Source: BJGV01 sp964194745
GTDB taxonomy: Bacteria; Pseudomonadota; Gammaproteobacteria; Burkholderiales; Nitrosomonadaceae
Direction of reading: 5' to 3'
DNA: 64,000 nt
Assembly (NCBI GenBank): GCA_965248035.1
Contig: OZ252054.1
Coordinates: forward strand, 2,356,001 to 2,420,000
Part shown: piece by piece, positions 8,547 through 16,447 of the stretch
Layout of the letters: the number at the start of each line of letters is the position of its first letter
How positions within the stretch are numbered: position 1 is the first letter of the stretch
Made by a program: the position numbers and the translations under genes
Notes under the pieces: model-generated
What the model was told of the DNA's origin: nothing
Databases searched by the model: none
What the model saw: only the letters and a program-made list of their open reading frames with translations

Positions 8547-9784
8547 TCCGTGCGTTGCGGCATATCCGTCCGATGGGTGCCATGGTAGAACAACCCTAAT
8601 TCGTCATGCATCCGTGACTTGATCAAGTCAGCGGCTTTTGAGGAGATATCGATCCAGATCCATTGGCGTTGCTTCTGTTCAGCGGCCACGCAGGTCGTCG
8701 CACACCCACAAAATGGGTCTAACACCACGTCCCCAGGTTTACTGCTGGCTTCAAGAATTCGACGTATGAGTGCAAGGGGTTTTTGTGTAGGATATTTGGT
8801 TCGTTCTTTTGTGTCTCTTTCAGGAATCCAACGGACATCCTCGTCGATCCCGTCTTGTGTCCTGTAGAGACAGCCTTTTGTATGCGGCTGGTAAGCCCAA
8901 ATATCCTGCAAAAGTTGGCCTGGACTGCTGGCTAAGTACTGTCGATAGGTTGGAAGACCCTGTCCTGAACCTTTTGGTAAATCTATCATTCCTAACGCAT
9001 ACAAAGAGTCTAACTTCTCATGTTGAGGTAGTTCTGGATCAATGCCGAACTCAAGAACTAACTTTGAGGGAATAGCCCAGTGCCGCCCAACGGCTGTTGG
9101 ATCATACCCACGCCACGGCTTACCGCTTTCTCCGTACCGAATCCCTAAACCATGGATTGAATTGGTCCAATACTGGCCCCGTTCATCTGTCTTCTTGAAG
9201 TACGTCTCCACATGACCCTTGAGGTATGGCGTAAACACGGGCTTATGTTTGTACTCAGATGATCGCGCATAGAAGAAGATCACGTCATGAATAGGACCAA
9301 ACCGATCTGCATAATTGTGTGACCCCGTTCGCCGCCAGACAATCTCATTGCGGAAAAGGTCTTTGCCAAAAATCGAATCCATAAGCAATTTCAGATAATG
9401 GCCCGCCGTAGGATCACAATGCAGATAGATTGCACTGGTTGGCTTGAGAAGACGACGCATTTCTAGAATCCGAACCGACATGTAGATGAGGTAACTCATC
9501 ATCGAGTCACCATGAATCAGACGTGTCGCGTTCAGCAGATCATACAGACCCGGATGCTCATGTTTGATCTGACCATGCCATGCCAAATTTACGTCTTCTA
9601 GGCCCCATGTATCTTTGAACGCCGCCCCAGCCGCTTTGCTTCCTATCGGTGCGGCATAGTCGTGTTTTGAATTGAACGGAGGATCAAGGTAGATCAGATC
9701 CACGGACTCGCTGTTCATCCCTCGCATAATATCGAGGTTGTCACCAGTCCAAATCGTCTGATTCTGCCAGTTGGGTTTGCCCAT
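8351..9784 (-). CDS. Site-specific DNA methyltransferase, beta class
   Basis: Starts at 9784, only 4 bases after the transposase stop, with GAGGT inside the transposase end as ribosome-binding site. Motif IV DPPF is at residues 34-37 and the SAM-binding motif I DPFCGCATT near residue 353, the IV-before-I order of beta-class enzymes (N6-adenine or N4-cytosine; DPPF favours adenine). Recognisable homology ends at about residue 413 (PQRTD); the last ~64 residues are read in the wrong frame over the HNH gene after a one-base loss near 8545. The catalytic part appears complete and could still work. It presumably methylates a short DNA motif; which one cannot be told. Confidence 0.85.
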   Translation of the reverse strand: MGKPNWQNQTIWTGDNLDIMRGMNSESVDLIYLDPPFNSKHDYAAPIGSKAAGAAFKDTWGLEDVNLAWHGQIKHEHPGLYDLLNATRLIHGDSMMSYLIYMSVRILEMRRLLKPTSAIYLHCDPTAGHYLKLLMDSIFGKDLFRNEIVWRRTGSHNYADRFGPIHDVIFFYARSSEYKHKPVFTPYLKGHVETYFKKTDERGQYWTNSIHGLGIRYGESGKPWRGYDPTAVGRHWAIPSKLVLEFGIDPELPQHEKLDSLYALGMIDLPKGSGQGLPTYRQYLASSPGQLLQDIWAYQPHTKGCLYRTQDGIDEDVRWIPERDTKERTKYPTQKPLALIRRILEASSKPGDVVLDPFCGCATTCVAAEQKQRQWIWIDISSKAADLIKSRMHDELGLFYHGTHRTDMPQRTDWGRSRPMVQWRTRSICMVSKAGIVTGARVILNFGIFTSTILSHGQKGARIISVTFNCCVEPVIR

Positions 9785-9788
9785 CTGA

Positions 9789-10733
9789 TTACCTCACCAA
9801 TTCTTTATAGGGCAATCGTTTTCCCACCACACCTTGAGCCAAGAACGTCATTTGCTCAATCGTGTCTGATTCCCGAATCGTCTGCCGTACGGCAAACTCG
9901 TTCACGTACCGGTGCAAATGCTTCCCGCTCATCTTGTGAAACATTCCGTGGTAGCCACGTTTCAGCATGGCCCAAAACGATTCAATGCCGTTCGTATGGG
10001 CTTGCCCATTCACGTATTCCTTCACGGAATGATTGACTTGCTCCAAGGTGTAGCCCTGTCTCTGTAAGCCGAGATACCCTGGGTTTTGGTCACTGTAGAC
10101 CGTCGTCCCATGATCCGTATGCTTCGTGACAAACCGTTGTAACATGACGGAACTGACTGGTGAAATGACTTGGGCGGTGACGGCCTTCGTGGTACGGGAC
10201 TTCATACCGACCACGGCATGCTTGCCAGCAGGCCACCGGCCCCTGATGCCCTTTTTCGAGGCGTGCCGATTGCCTTCTTTTCCGCCGATGTACGTCTCAT
10301 CGACTTCGACCGGACCAACCATGGACGCCTTGTCCATATCCCACGCTTGCCGAATCTTCTGCGCCATCATCCACGCCGTCTTTTGTGTCACCTTCAAATC
10401 CCGATGGAGTTTCATGCTGGACACACCTTTGAGATTCGTAGACATCAGATAGAACCCGATCACCCACTTCCTCAAGGGAAGGTTACTGGATTGCATTACC
10501 GTTCCCATTTTCACGCTGAAATACTTCCGGCACGTCGTACAATGATACGGCATGGGATTATCGTTCGGGACGGGCTTGGTGTGTTCGGAAGCACAGTAAG
10601 GACACGTCCGGCCTTTGGCCCATCGGATAGATTCAAACCATGCTCGTGCTGAGGCTTCATCAGGGAATCGGTCAATGAGTTCGACAAGGCTAATTCCGTT
10701 TCGGTAATGTTTTCCTAGGGCTTTCTTCGACAT
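9789..10733 (-). CDS. tnpA: IS1595-family transposase (ISXO2-like), element 1
   Basis: 314 residues from ATG 10733 (GGAG just upstream; starts further up are not supported). The N-terminal zinc ribbon uses C44, C47, C65 and C68. The DDE/N catalytic core shows VDETYIGGK (D145), VYSDQN (D215) and NGIESFWAMLKRG (E251). It cuts and rejoins the element ends by the usual DDE chemistry. No frame damage, so it is probably active and could also mobilise related ends in trans. The downstream methyltransferase is translationally close (4-base gap). Confidence 0.93.
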   Translation of the reverse strand: MSKKALGKHYRNGISLVELIDRFPDEASARAWFESIRWAKGRTCPYCASEHTKPVPNDNPMPYHCTTCRKYFSVKMGTVMQSSNLPLRKWVIGFYLMSTNLKGVSSMKLHRDLKVTQKTAWMMAQKIRQAWDMDKASMVGPVEVDETYIGGKEGNRHASKKGIRGRWPAGKHAVVGMKSRTTKAVTAQVISPVSSVMLQRFVTKHTDHGTTVYSDQNPGYLGLQRQGYTLEQVNHSVKEYVNGQAHTNGIESFWAMLKRGYHGMFHKMSGKHLHRYVNEFAVRQTIRESDTIEQMTFLAQGVVGKRLPYKELVR

Positions 10734-10764
10734 GTTCTCCACTCCTTCTTTGGTCGTCATCTGT

Positions 10765-10801
10765 TGTCTAGTAATGTACCAAAAATAGGAGTTGGTGTCA
10801 A
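10765..10801 (-). promoter_or_regulatory. Transposase promoter with inverted-repeat-like operator, element 1
   Basis: On the minus strand TTGACA (10796-10801), a 17-base spacer and TACATT (10773-10778) form a sigma-70 promoter 32 bases before the transposase ATG. The -10 and the bases after it read TACATTACTAGACA, 13 of 14 identical to the core of the terminal inverted repeat. Transposase binding here would block its own promoter; that is inference from the sequence match. Confidence 0.7.
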
Positions 10802-10828
10802 GGGTTTGTTTCGGATAGGCATCTGACA

Positions 10829-11383
10829 TCAGGAGTATTGTTCTTCTAGAGTCTTTTCAAGGTCCGTCCAGTCTTGCCTATCATCAGGCGTCATATCTTC
10901 AAACACCTTTCGAGCACGACTCAGATCGTTCTGTTTGGCACGTGTTCCCACAATGATCAGGAAGTTTCTCCACAACAGCCTTGACGTGAAGTTGCGTTCG
11001 AGAAGAGGGGGGCAGGGAATCTGATACCTGTCCAGTTCCAACCGAAGACGTTCGACTTCAAATATCACGTCGCGTGTCCCCACACGATCAACCGTGTTTG
11101 TCGCCGATATTCTCTTTGCCACTGTCACACACCGATCAGCATACGCCCGTCCCCATCGCACACCAGGAAGCCAAGAATAGATCACAAACACGCCATAGAC
11201 AGCAGAGGCCGTGACACAAAAGGCAACAATGGGAATCGAGAGAGCCTTGAAAAGTGGGAGGGCCTCTAGCATTTGGTGAATCCTTCCCATCCAAAGCACA
11301 GCTGACAGGCTAGCACCAATACAGCCAGAGAATACAGATGTATGAACAAGGCGGAGTGTGTCCGTCGTCCACATACCGACCAT
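10829..11383 (-). CDS. Hypothetical membrane protein carried by element 1
   Basis: 184 residues from ATG 11383; an ATG at 11374 (MWTTDT) is equally possible. Two hydrophobic helices at about residues 15-32 and 48-70 are followed by a soluble, helical, charged cytosolic-type domain of ~110 residues ending EKTLEEQYS. No family is recognised. It lies between the right inverted repeat and the transposase promoter and has no counterpart in elements 2 and 3, so it is extra cargo. A role in transposition is not indicated. Confidence 0.55.
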   Translation of the reverse strand: MVGMWTTDTLRLVHTSVFSGCIGASLSAVLWMGRIHQMLEALPLFKALSIPIVAFCVTASAVYGVFVIYSWLPGVRWGRAYADRCVTVAKRISATNTVDRVGTRDVIFEVERLRLELDRYQIPCPPLLERNFTSRLLWRNFLIIVGTRAKQNDLSRARKVFEDMTPDDRQDWTDLEKTLEEQYS

Positions 11384-11403
11384 CCTACGTGGTTGTTGCC
11401 GCC

Positions 11404-11428
11404 CTGTCTAGGATTGTATATAATTCCC
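11404..11428 (-). repeat. Terminal inverted repeat, element 1 right
   Basis: Complement of 8072-8096 with one mismatch; followed directly by the second copy of the CTTTTAGA target duplication (11429-11436). Confidence 0.92.
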
Positions 11429-11471
11429 CTTTTAGAACCCAACCACCTGTCAAGGTTTGAGTAAATCGAAA

Positions 11472-11603
11472 ATGTTAATTCAACAATTCAAGCAAAGCAA
11501 GGATGAAATACTTTTCGCCTTGTACCTGGAAAAAGAATTAAGGCAACTGGTTCTCCTAGTGAGTAGATACAACAAGTTTTCTCAGGAGGCTACGAGGAAC
11601 TGA
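11472..11603 (+). CDS. Possible small ORF, 43 residues
   Basis: ATG-initiated frame coding for MLIQQFKQSKDEILFALYLE and a charged helical tail, ending TGA at 11601. It is amphipathic and lysine/glutamate rich but has no clear ribosome-binding site and no recognised relatives. It sits between element 1 and lemA and may be a remnant of the gene once next to the insertion site. Low support. Confidence 0.2.
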   Translation: MLIQQFKQSKDEILFALYLEKELRQLVLLVSRYNKFSQEATRN

Positions 11604-11671
11604 TTTGGGTAGCACTGATAGTGTAAAATGAAATCCTTTAGCTAATTTAACAGTTGAAAAAAGAGACAAGT

Positions 11672-12268
11672 ATGGATATCACATTAATAGTTATTCTGGT
11701 TGTTGTTTCACTGATTGTATTTTATGTGATCGGGATATTTAATAAACTGGTTGCGTTAAAAAATCGGTATAAAAATGCTTTTGCTCAGATCGAGGTGCAA
11801 TTAAAGCGGCGTTATGACCTGATACCAAATCTTATCGAGACTGCGAAGGGTTATATTAAGCATGAACGTGAAACCCTGGAGGCAGTGGTTGAGGCACGAA
11901 ACACAGCTCAAAATATGCTGTCAACAGCCACAGCCGATCCGGGCAATGCCGAGGCGATAAAGGGCCTGAGTGGTGCCGAAGGCAAATTAGCTGGCGCCCT
12001 GATGAAATTTAATATGGTGATGGAGGCCTATCCTGATCTCAAGGCCAATCAGAACATGATGCAGTTAAGTGAAGAACTTATCTCTACCGAGAATAAAGTC
12101 TCATTCTCGCGGCAGGCCTTTAACGATCAGGTGATGGCCTATAATACGTATAAACAGACGTTTCCTCCTGTTTTTTTTGCGGTACGATTTGGCCATGCAC
12201 AGGATGCGACATTGCTGGAATTTGAAGATACTGCTGCCATACAAGCCGCACCAAAAGTATCATTCTAG
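11672..12268 (+). CDS. lemA: LemA family protein
   Basis: 198 residues from ATG 11672; homologues begin with the same MDI-hydrophobic segment, so the upstream TTG at 11654 is not used here. One N-terminal membrane helix (about residues 3-25) is followed by the long antiparallel helices of LemA, with the signature YKNAFAQIEVQLKRRYDLIP near residue 35 and NLIETAKGY. The family is anchored in the inner membrane; its function is poorly known. It is 27 bases upstream of an HtpX-like membrane protease, the standard lemA-M48 pairing, which suggests the two act together in membrane-protein quality control. Confidence 0.92.
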   Translation: MDITLIVILVVVSLIVFYVIGIFNKLVALKNRYKNAFAQIEVQLKRRYDLIPNLIETAKGYIKHERETLEAVVEARNTAQNMLSTATADPGNAEAIKGLSGAEGKLAGALMKFNMVMEAYPDLKANQNMMQLSEELISTENKVSFSRQAFNDQVMAYNTYKQTFPPVFFAVRFGHAQDATLLEFEDTAAIQAAPKVSF

Positions 12269-12295
12269 TCACTGCTTCATATTAAAACGATTGAA

Positions 12296-14236
12296 ATGAA
12301 TTTCTTCGAATCACAAGATCGTGTTCGTAAAAACACATTCCAGCTTGTCTTCCTGTTTGCATTAGCTGTGGTTACCTTAATTATCATGACCAATCTCCTG
12401 TTCATGGTGGTGTTTGGTTTTATCAATAGCGAACAAATGCAAGACGGCGGGGGTTTTTTCCAGAAAATGGATTGGCAGACATTTGCAGTTGTCAGCGTAG
12501 GTGTCAGCGTTGTGGTGCTGGTGGGTAGTCTCTATAAGATCAGAGCTTTATCGGCCGGTGGCAAGACTGTTGCAGAGGCACTAGGTGGGCAATTGATTCC
12601 ACAAAATACAAGCGACCTAAAGCAACGTAAATTATTGAATGTGGTGGAAGAAATGGCGATTGCCTCCGGCACGCCGGCACCGCCTGTTTATTTGCTCGCG
12701 GATGAACCAGGAATTAATGCCTTTGCAGCTGGTTTTACCCCACGCGATGCTGTTATTGGGATTACCCAAGGGGGAATCGATCATTTAAGTCGTGATCAAC
12801 TACAAGGCGTTATTGCTCACGAGTTCAGTCATATTTTCAATGGCGATATGCGGCTCAACATTCGCTTAATGGGCGTGCTATATGGCATCGTGATTATCGG
12901 CATGGCTGGCTACTATTTGTTGTATTCCGCTTCTTTTTCGAGACGGAGGATGAGTAACAACAAAGGTGCGGGCGGGATACTGGCGCTGGCAATTGGGCTA
13001 ATGGTTATAGGTTTTTCTGGTACCTTTTTCGGCGAACTGATCAAGGCCGCTGTGAGTCGGCAACGCGAATATCTAGCGGATGCCTCAGCAGTTCAGTTTA
13101 CACGAAACCCGGACGGGATTGCGGGTGCATTGAAGAGAATCGGCGGGCTTAAATTTGGTTCAAAAGTGAAAAACCCTGACGCAAGCGAAGTCAGTCATGC
13201 TTTTTTTGCCCAGGGCGTTTCAGGCTTTATGCAAGTGTTGTCCACCACGCATCCACCATTAGCCAAGCGTATCCTTCGCATTGATCCTCATTGGAATGGA
13301 GAATTTGATTCTTCCGACAAAACTGATTTACCTAAAAATGAGGAAGATGACGGTAAAAAGGAAACCATGATGCGCGAAGAGTTTGCCAATAAGGGCGCTA
13401 TCATTGCTGGCGGCGTCGTAATGGCAGATGTCGCGAATGTGATTGATCAAATTGGTAACCCAAAACCAGAAACAATCAATCACGCTCACTCGCTGATTGC
13501 GGGATTGTCGACAGCTATTAAAGAAGCTGCCCATGAGTCCTATGGCGCTCGTGCCGTTATTTATTGCTTGGCGCTTGATCCAGAGCAGGATGTGCGTGAC
13601 AGGCAATTGGAGCATTTAAAGAAGTATGCCGATCCAGATGTCTTCATGTTAATGCATGAACTACTGCCGGAGATGGGAAGGCTAGATATTAAATACCGTT
13701 TGCCGGTAATTGATATTGCCATACCGGCACTAAAACAGTTATCACTGAATCAGTATCAAGCCTTCAGAGGTAACGTTGTCGCACTAATTGAAATAAGTCC
13801 TAGAGTGAGACTGATGGAATGGTCGTTACAGAAAATTCTATTTAACCATCTGGATGGGCAGTTCTTCAAGCTGATACACACAAAAAAGCGCTATTCTCAT
13901 ACTTGGCAGCTCAAGAAAGAAATTGAACTGATTCTCTCGGTAATGGCCTATGCAGGTCATCAGGATCAAAATGAAATTGAAGCAGCGTTTATTGCGGCAA
14001 CAAAAAATCTAGGATTAAGCGGACTTAAATTAATAGTAAAAAGTGAAATCAGCCTTTCAGATCTGGATCGCTCTCTGAAAAAACTAGAAAATCTTAAACC
14101 TCTCGTCAAGCCACAACTACTGTTGGCTTGTGCTGCCAGTGTTGCGCATGACCAAAAAATATCTTCTGCTGAATTCGAATTATTACGCGCCTTTTCTGAT
14201 GTTTTCGGTTGTCCCATGCCGCCAATAATCTCGTAA
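12296..14236 (+). CDS. M48 family membrane metalloprotease (HtpX-like)
   Basis: 646 residues. Two N-terminal helices (about 15-45 and 63-82), then the zinc protease core with HEFSHIFNGD (HExxH) near residue 178, two further helices (about 200-220 and 228-250), and the third zinc ligand region REYLADASAVQFTRNPDG. The last ~300 residues form an extra alpha-helical cytosolic domain not found in short HtpX and typical of the long lemA-linked members. Likely role: degradation of misfolded or damaged inner-membrane proteins. Co-transcribed with lemA. Frame intact. Confidence 0.88.
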   Translation: MNFFESQDRVRKNTFQLVFLFALAVVTLIIMTNLLFMVVFGFINSEQMQDGGGFFQKMDWQTFAVVSVGVSVVVLVGSLYKIRALSAGGKTVAEALGGQLIPQNTSDLKQRKLLNVVEEMAIASGTPAPPVYLLADEPGINAFAAGFTPRDAVIGITQGGIDHLSRDQLQGVIAHEFSHIFNGDMRLNIRLMGVLYGIVIIGMAGYYLLYSASFSRRRMSNNKGAGGILALAIGLMVIGFSGTFFGELIKAAVSRQREYLADASAVQFTRNPDGIAGALKRIGGLKFGSKVKNPDASEVSHAFFAQGVSGFMQVLSTTHPPLAKRILRIDPHWNGEFDSSDKTDLPKNEEDDGKKETMMREEFANKGAIIAGGVVMADVANVIDQIGNPKPETINHAHSLIAGLSTAIKEAAHESYGARAVIYCLALDPEQDVRDRQLEHLKKYADPDVFMLMHELLPEMGRLDIKYRLPVIDIAIPALKQLSLNQYQAFRGNVVALIEISPRVRLMEWSLQKILFNHLDGQFFKLIHTKKRYSHTWQLKKEIELILSVMAYAGHQDQNEIEAAFIAATKNLGLSGLKLIVKSEISLSDLDRSLKKLENLKPLVKPQLLLACAASVAHDQKISSAEFELLRAFSDVFGCPMPPIIS

Positions 14237-14266
14237 CTGATGAATACTATGAGGTGTGCGTACCAC

Positions 14267-14830
14267 TCACATCAAGTCGCCATCTTTCCAGTACTTAGTT
14301 CCTCTAACCGAAGCCCTAAGTGCTAGTCCGCTCTCCGTTAACTGATAAATTGTTATACCATCGAGTACGACCTCACCTCCTATAGCTATACCTTTATCGC
14401 CAGCTTTAGCTGCAGCATCGGCATTTGCTCCAAATTCCCAGCCCTCATTGATAAATTTATTCATGGTTGCTTTGTCATGAAAGATAAAAATAGCACGAAA
14501 GTCCGGAACGGCCAATCCAAACCCAACACCAAGCTCTCCCATTTTCATAAAAACTGGCATAGCTCCCTTTGGATTTACAACCCCGTAACCAGCACCACCA
14601 CTAACAAAAAATAGCGCAATATCAAAGTTACTGAAAACAGCATACCCAGGCGCAGCTGCAATCTTGGCTTTCGCCCCAGGACGTTCATTATAAAGATCCG
14701 AAAGTGCAGTATTTCTCATATCAATAACAGCTTGACGCTTCGATGCTGGGGTATTTCCCGCCGTAGTAGCACAACCACTAAAAATGAGAGCAATTATCAA
14801 GCTACACAATCCAACTTTTATGCGTTCCAT
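14267..14830 (-). CDS. SYLF/Ysc84-domain lipoprotein
   Basis: 187 residues from ATG 14830, which has GGAG 9 bases upstream; ATG 14845 is less likely. A lipoprotein signal peptide ends in the lipobox FSGC with C20 as the acylated residue. The rest is the Ysc84/SYLF fold: PGYAVFSNFDIALFFVSGGAGYGV and GELGVGFGLAVPDFRAIFIF. In eukaryotes SYLF domains bind phosphoinositides; the bacterial lipoproteins are of unknown function in the envelope. Convergent with the protease gene, 30 bases apart. Confidence 0.8.
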   Translation of the reverse strand: MERIKVGLCSLIIALIFSGCATTAGNTPASKRQAVIDMRNTALSDLYNERPGAKAKIAAAPGYAVFSNFDIALFFVSGGAGYGVVNPKGAMPVFMKMGELGVGFGLAVPDFRAIFIFHDKATMNKFINEGWEFGANADAAAKAGDKGIAIGGEVVLDGITIYQLTESGLALRASVRGTKYWKDGDLM

Positions 14831-14887
14831 ATTTCTATTCTCCATGTCATTCGTTTCGGTATATTCGTTACTTATGTTTTATTGCCA

Positions 14888-15383
14888 TCAGCTAAATCTC
14901 GCAGTATGGAAGGGGAACTGAATACTTCCTGACTTGCACTTAAGAGCGCCACCCCAATCTCCAGGTTTTAAACGCTCGCATTCTAAAAACCTTTTACTAT
15001 CGTTGCTTCTGTGCGTCCTAAATTCAAAGTGCTGCATATTGTTTAGATCGTAGACTGCGTCAACAACTAAACCTGTTCCAACTGCAATCAATAGAATGTC
15101 CTGAGCAACGCGTACATAGCGGTGTCCAGTCGGAGGCATTCCCAATTCTATAACCATTCTGGGGGACAAATCATGAAAAATCACACCGCTTGCCAATGGA
15201 TAACCTCTTCTCAATTTCTTCGCCTGCCCCGGAGGCATACAGCCATTATGCTTCTTGGCCAAGCCAGGAGGACAATGGCTTTTATAATGCTTTTTAGCAT
15301 GATGACCCCCGTAGATGTGTCCGCCCGGGGTCCACGGCGGTGTGGCTATGCAAGCACTTAACAAAAAACAAGATAAGAGTAAA
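14888..15383 (-). pseudogene. RcnB-like lipoprotein gene, 5-prime end cut off by element 2
   Basis: The frame is open to the exact left border of element 2 at 15384 and reads LLLSCFLLSAC, the hydrophobic core and lipobox of a lipoprotein signal peptide, but the start codon is missing: it was removed or displaced by the element. The mature part has CPPGLAKKH and MPPGQAKKL repeats, then LPAGV-like and PPTGHRYVRVAQDILLIAVGTG, typical of RcnB/CigR-type periplasmic proteins. The tail beyond residue ~110 has no clear match. A TTG at 15364 would give a product without a signal peptide. Confidence 0.65.
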
Positions 15384-15407
15384 GGGATTTATGTAGTTGT
15401 TACCGGA
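15384..15407 (+). repeat. Terminal inverted repeat, element 2 left
   Basis: Matches the right end over 24 bases with about seven mismatches; the shared parts are GGGA at the tip and ACCGGA at the inner side. Confidence 0.65.
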
Positions 15408-15532
15408 CTGCCATGTAACGGATGTAACGGGGTAATCTGTTTGGCTAACTCAAATGTTCGCTGTTTCAGCGTGGAAAGCAGGTTGTCATAGGCATCGGTA
15501 TTGGCGAGGAGGCAGGCTGTGAGACCAGTCAC
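15389..15532 (-). CDS. Possible small terminal ORF of element 2
   Basis: A frame reading LTACLLANTDAYDNLLSTLK and on to a TAA that lies inside the left inverted repeat (15389-15391). The only start codon is a GTG at 15532 that touches its own GGGGAGG, so initiation is doubtful. It occupies the place taken by nuclease and tiny-ORF genes in elements 1 and 3 and could be the leftover end of a lost cargo gene. Not recognised. Confidence 0.25.
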   Translation of the reverse strand: MTGLTACLLANTDAYDNLLSTLKQRTFELAKQITPLHPLHGSPVTTT

Positions 15533-15568
15533 CTCCCCGGACTCAATCTTGAGAGGGCCGTTGATAGA

Positions 15569-16447
15569 TTAACTGCTCCAACACGGCGCAGTAGATTTTC
15601 CCTGCCTTATCGGTAAGGATTTCCTCAATGAGAGATTGCATTCCTTGAAAATCCGATCTCTGGTCAGCTCACAATATTTGGGCTCTTTCTCAAGACCAAT
15701 GGCTTGCCGACCATGTCGGATCGCTTCTATCATAGTAGTGCCCATAGTAGTGCCCGATCCGACAAACGGATCAAACACCGTGTCCCCGATAAACGAGAAT
15801 ATCTTGATGCAGCGTTTCGGCAGTTCTCTTGGAAATGGGGTCTCATGACCAATCCGTTTCCTGCTCTCTCCATTGAATGACCATGACCCCAACGACCATT
15901 CCTTAAATTCCTCGGCGCTAATATCGTTGTTTCCAGGGCGCTCACGTTTCCACGTATCTTTATAGAGCACAATAATGGTTTCCACAGGGGCAATGACATG
16001 AGGGGCGCTGGCTGACTTCCAACTCCCCCATGCCGTGCGACGGGATATATTGCCTTCATTCCACAGAATAGTCGCATGATAGCACCACCCGGCCTCCATT
16101 GCTAATCGCGTGATGTCTGCTGAAAGCGGTTGCTTGCCATTCTTGTTTTTATCCAGCGAGACATTGACGCATAAGCGACCGGTCGATTTCGTCCAATGAA
16201 AACAATTCGTCAGCCACTGTTTAGAAAAGTTCAAATAGGCGTCGTAGGGCAATGAATCATCTTGTTGGGCACCAGAATATGCTTTGCCAACGTTATAGGG
16301 GGGAGAGGTCACAATTAAATCCACGCTTTCTCTCGTGATCGAAGCACGGAGTGTGGCGTCTCCCTGGATCAAGCGGTGAACGAGTGGGGAGTGAGCAAAA
16401 AGCACATCCACAGCCGAATCCAAGAGGCCGGTCCCTACGGCGCTCAT
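15569..16447 (-). CDS. DNA methyltransferase, beta class, probably N4-cytosine
   Basis: 292 residues. Motif IV SPPY at residues 48-51 and motif I DPFVGSGTT near residue 222, separated by the target-recognition region; SPPY with this order is typical of N4-cytosine enzymes, though some N6-adenine enzymes share it. ATG at 16447 overlaps the (shifted-frame) transposase stop as ATGA, so it was translationally coupled. The catalytic motifs are intact. It is a different enzyme from those in elements 1 and 3. No partner nuclease remains in the 185 bases before the element end. Confidence 0.87.
   Translation of the reverse strand: MSAVGTGLLDSAVDVLFAHSPLVHRLIQGDATLRASITRESVDLIVTSPPYNVGKAYSGAQQDDSLPYDAYLNFSKQWLTNCFHWTKSTGRLCVNVSLDKNKNGKQPLSADITRLAMEAGWCYHATILWNEGNISRRTAWGSWKSASAPHVIAPVETIIVLYKDTWKRERPGNNDISAEEFKEWSLGSWSFNGESRKRIGHETPFPRELPKRCIKIFSFIGDTVFDPFVGSGTTMGTTMIEAIRHGRQAIGLEKEPKYCELTRDRIFKECNLSLRKSLPIRQGKSTAPCWSS

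Larger units (their letters stand above)
8072..11428 (-). mobile_element. IS1595-family element 1 (3357 bp) with methyltransferase/HNH cargo
   Basis: Bounded by 25-bp inverted repeats with one mismatch (GGGAATTATATACATTCC... at 8072 and the complement ending at 11428) and an exact 8-bp target duplication, CTTTTAGA, at 8064-8071 and 11429-11436. Eight-base duplications and an ISXO2-like transposase with a zinc ribbon are typical of the IS1595 family. Gene order on the minus strand: membrane protein, transposase, DNA methyltransferase, HNH nuclease, tiny basic ORF. Intact ends and duplication imply a simple, fairly recent insertion. The methyltransferase-HNH reading frame and the tiny ORF are frameshifted. 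Confidence 0.93.

Noticed and set aside
8541..8550. Programmed frameshift joining methyltransferase and HNH
   Set aside because: No slippery heptamer or downstream structure is evident at CGGATTGGGG; a simple base loss explains the split better.
10126..10652. Long open frames on the plus strand over the element 1 transposase
   Set aside because: They are antisense shadows of a clear transposase; the peptide sequences are low-complexity and lack starts with ribosome-binding sites.
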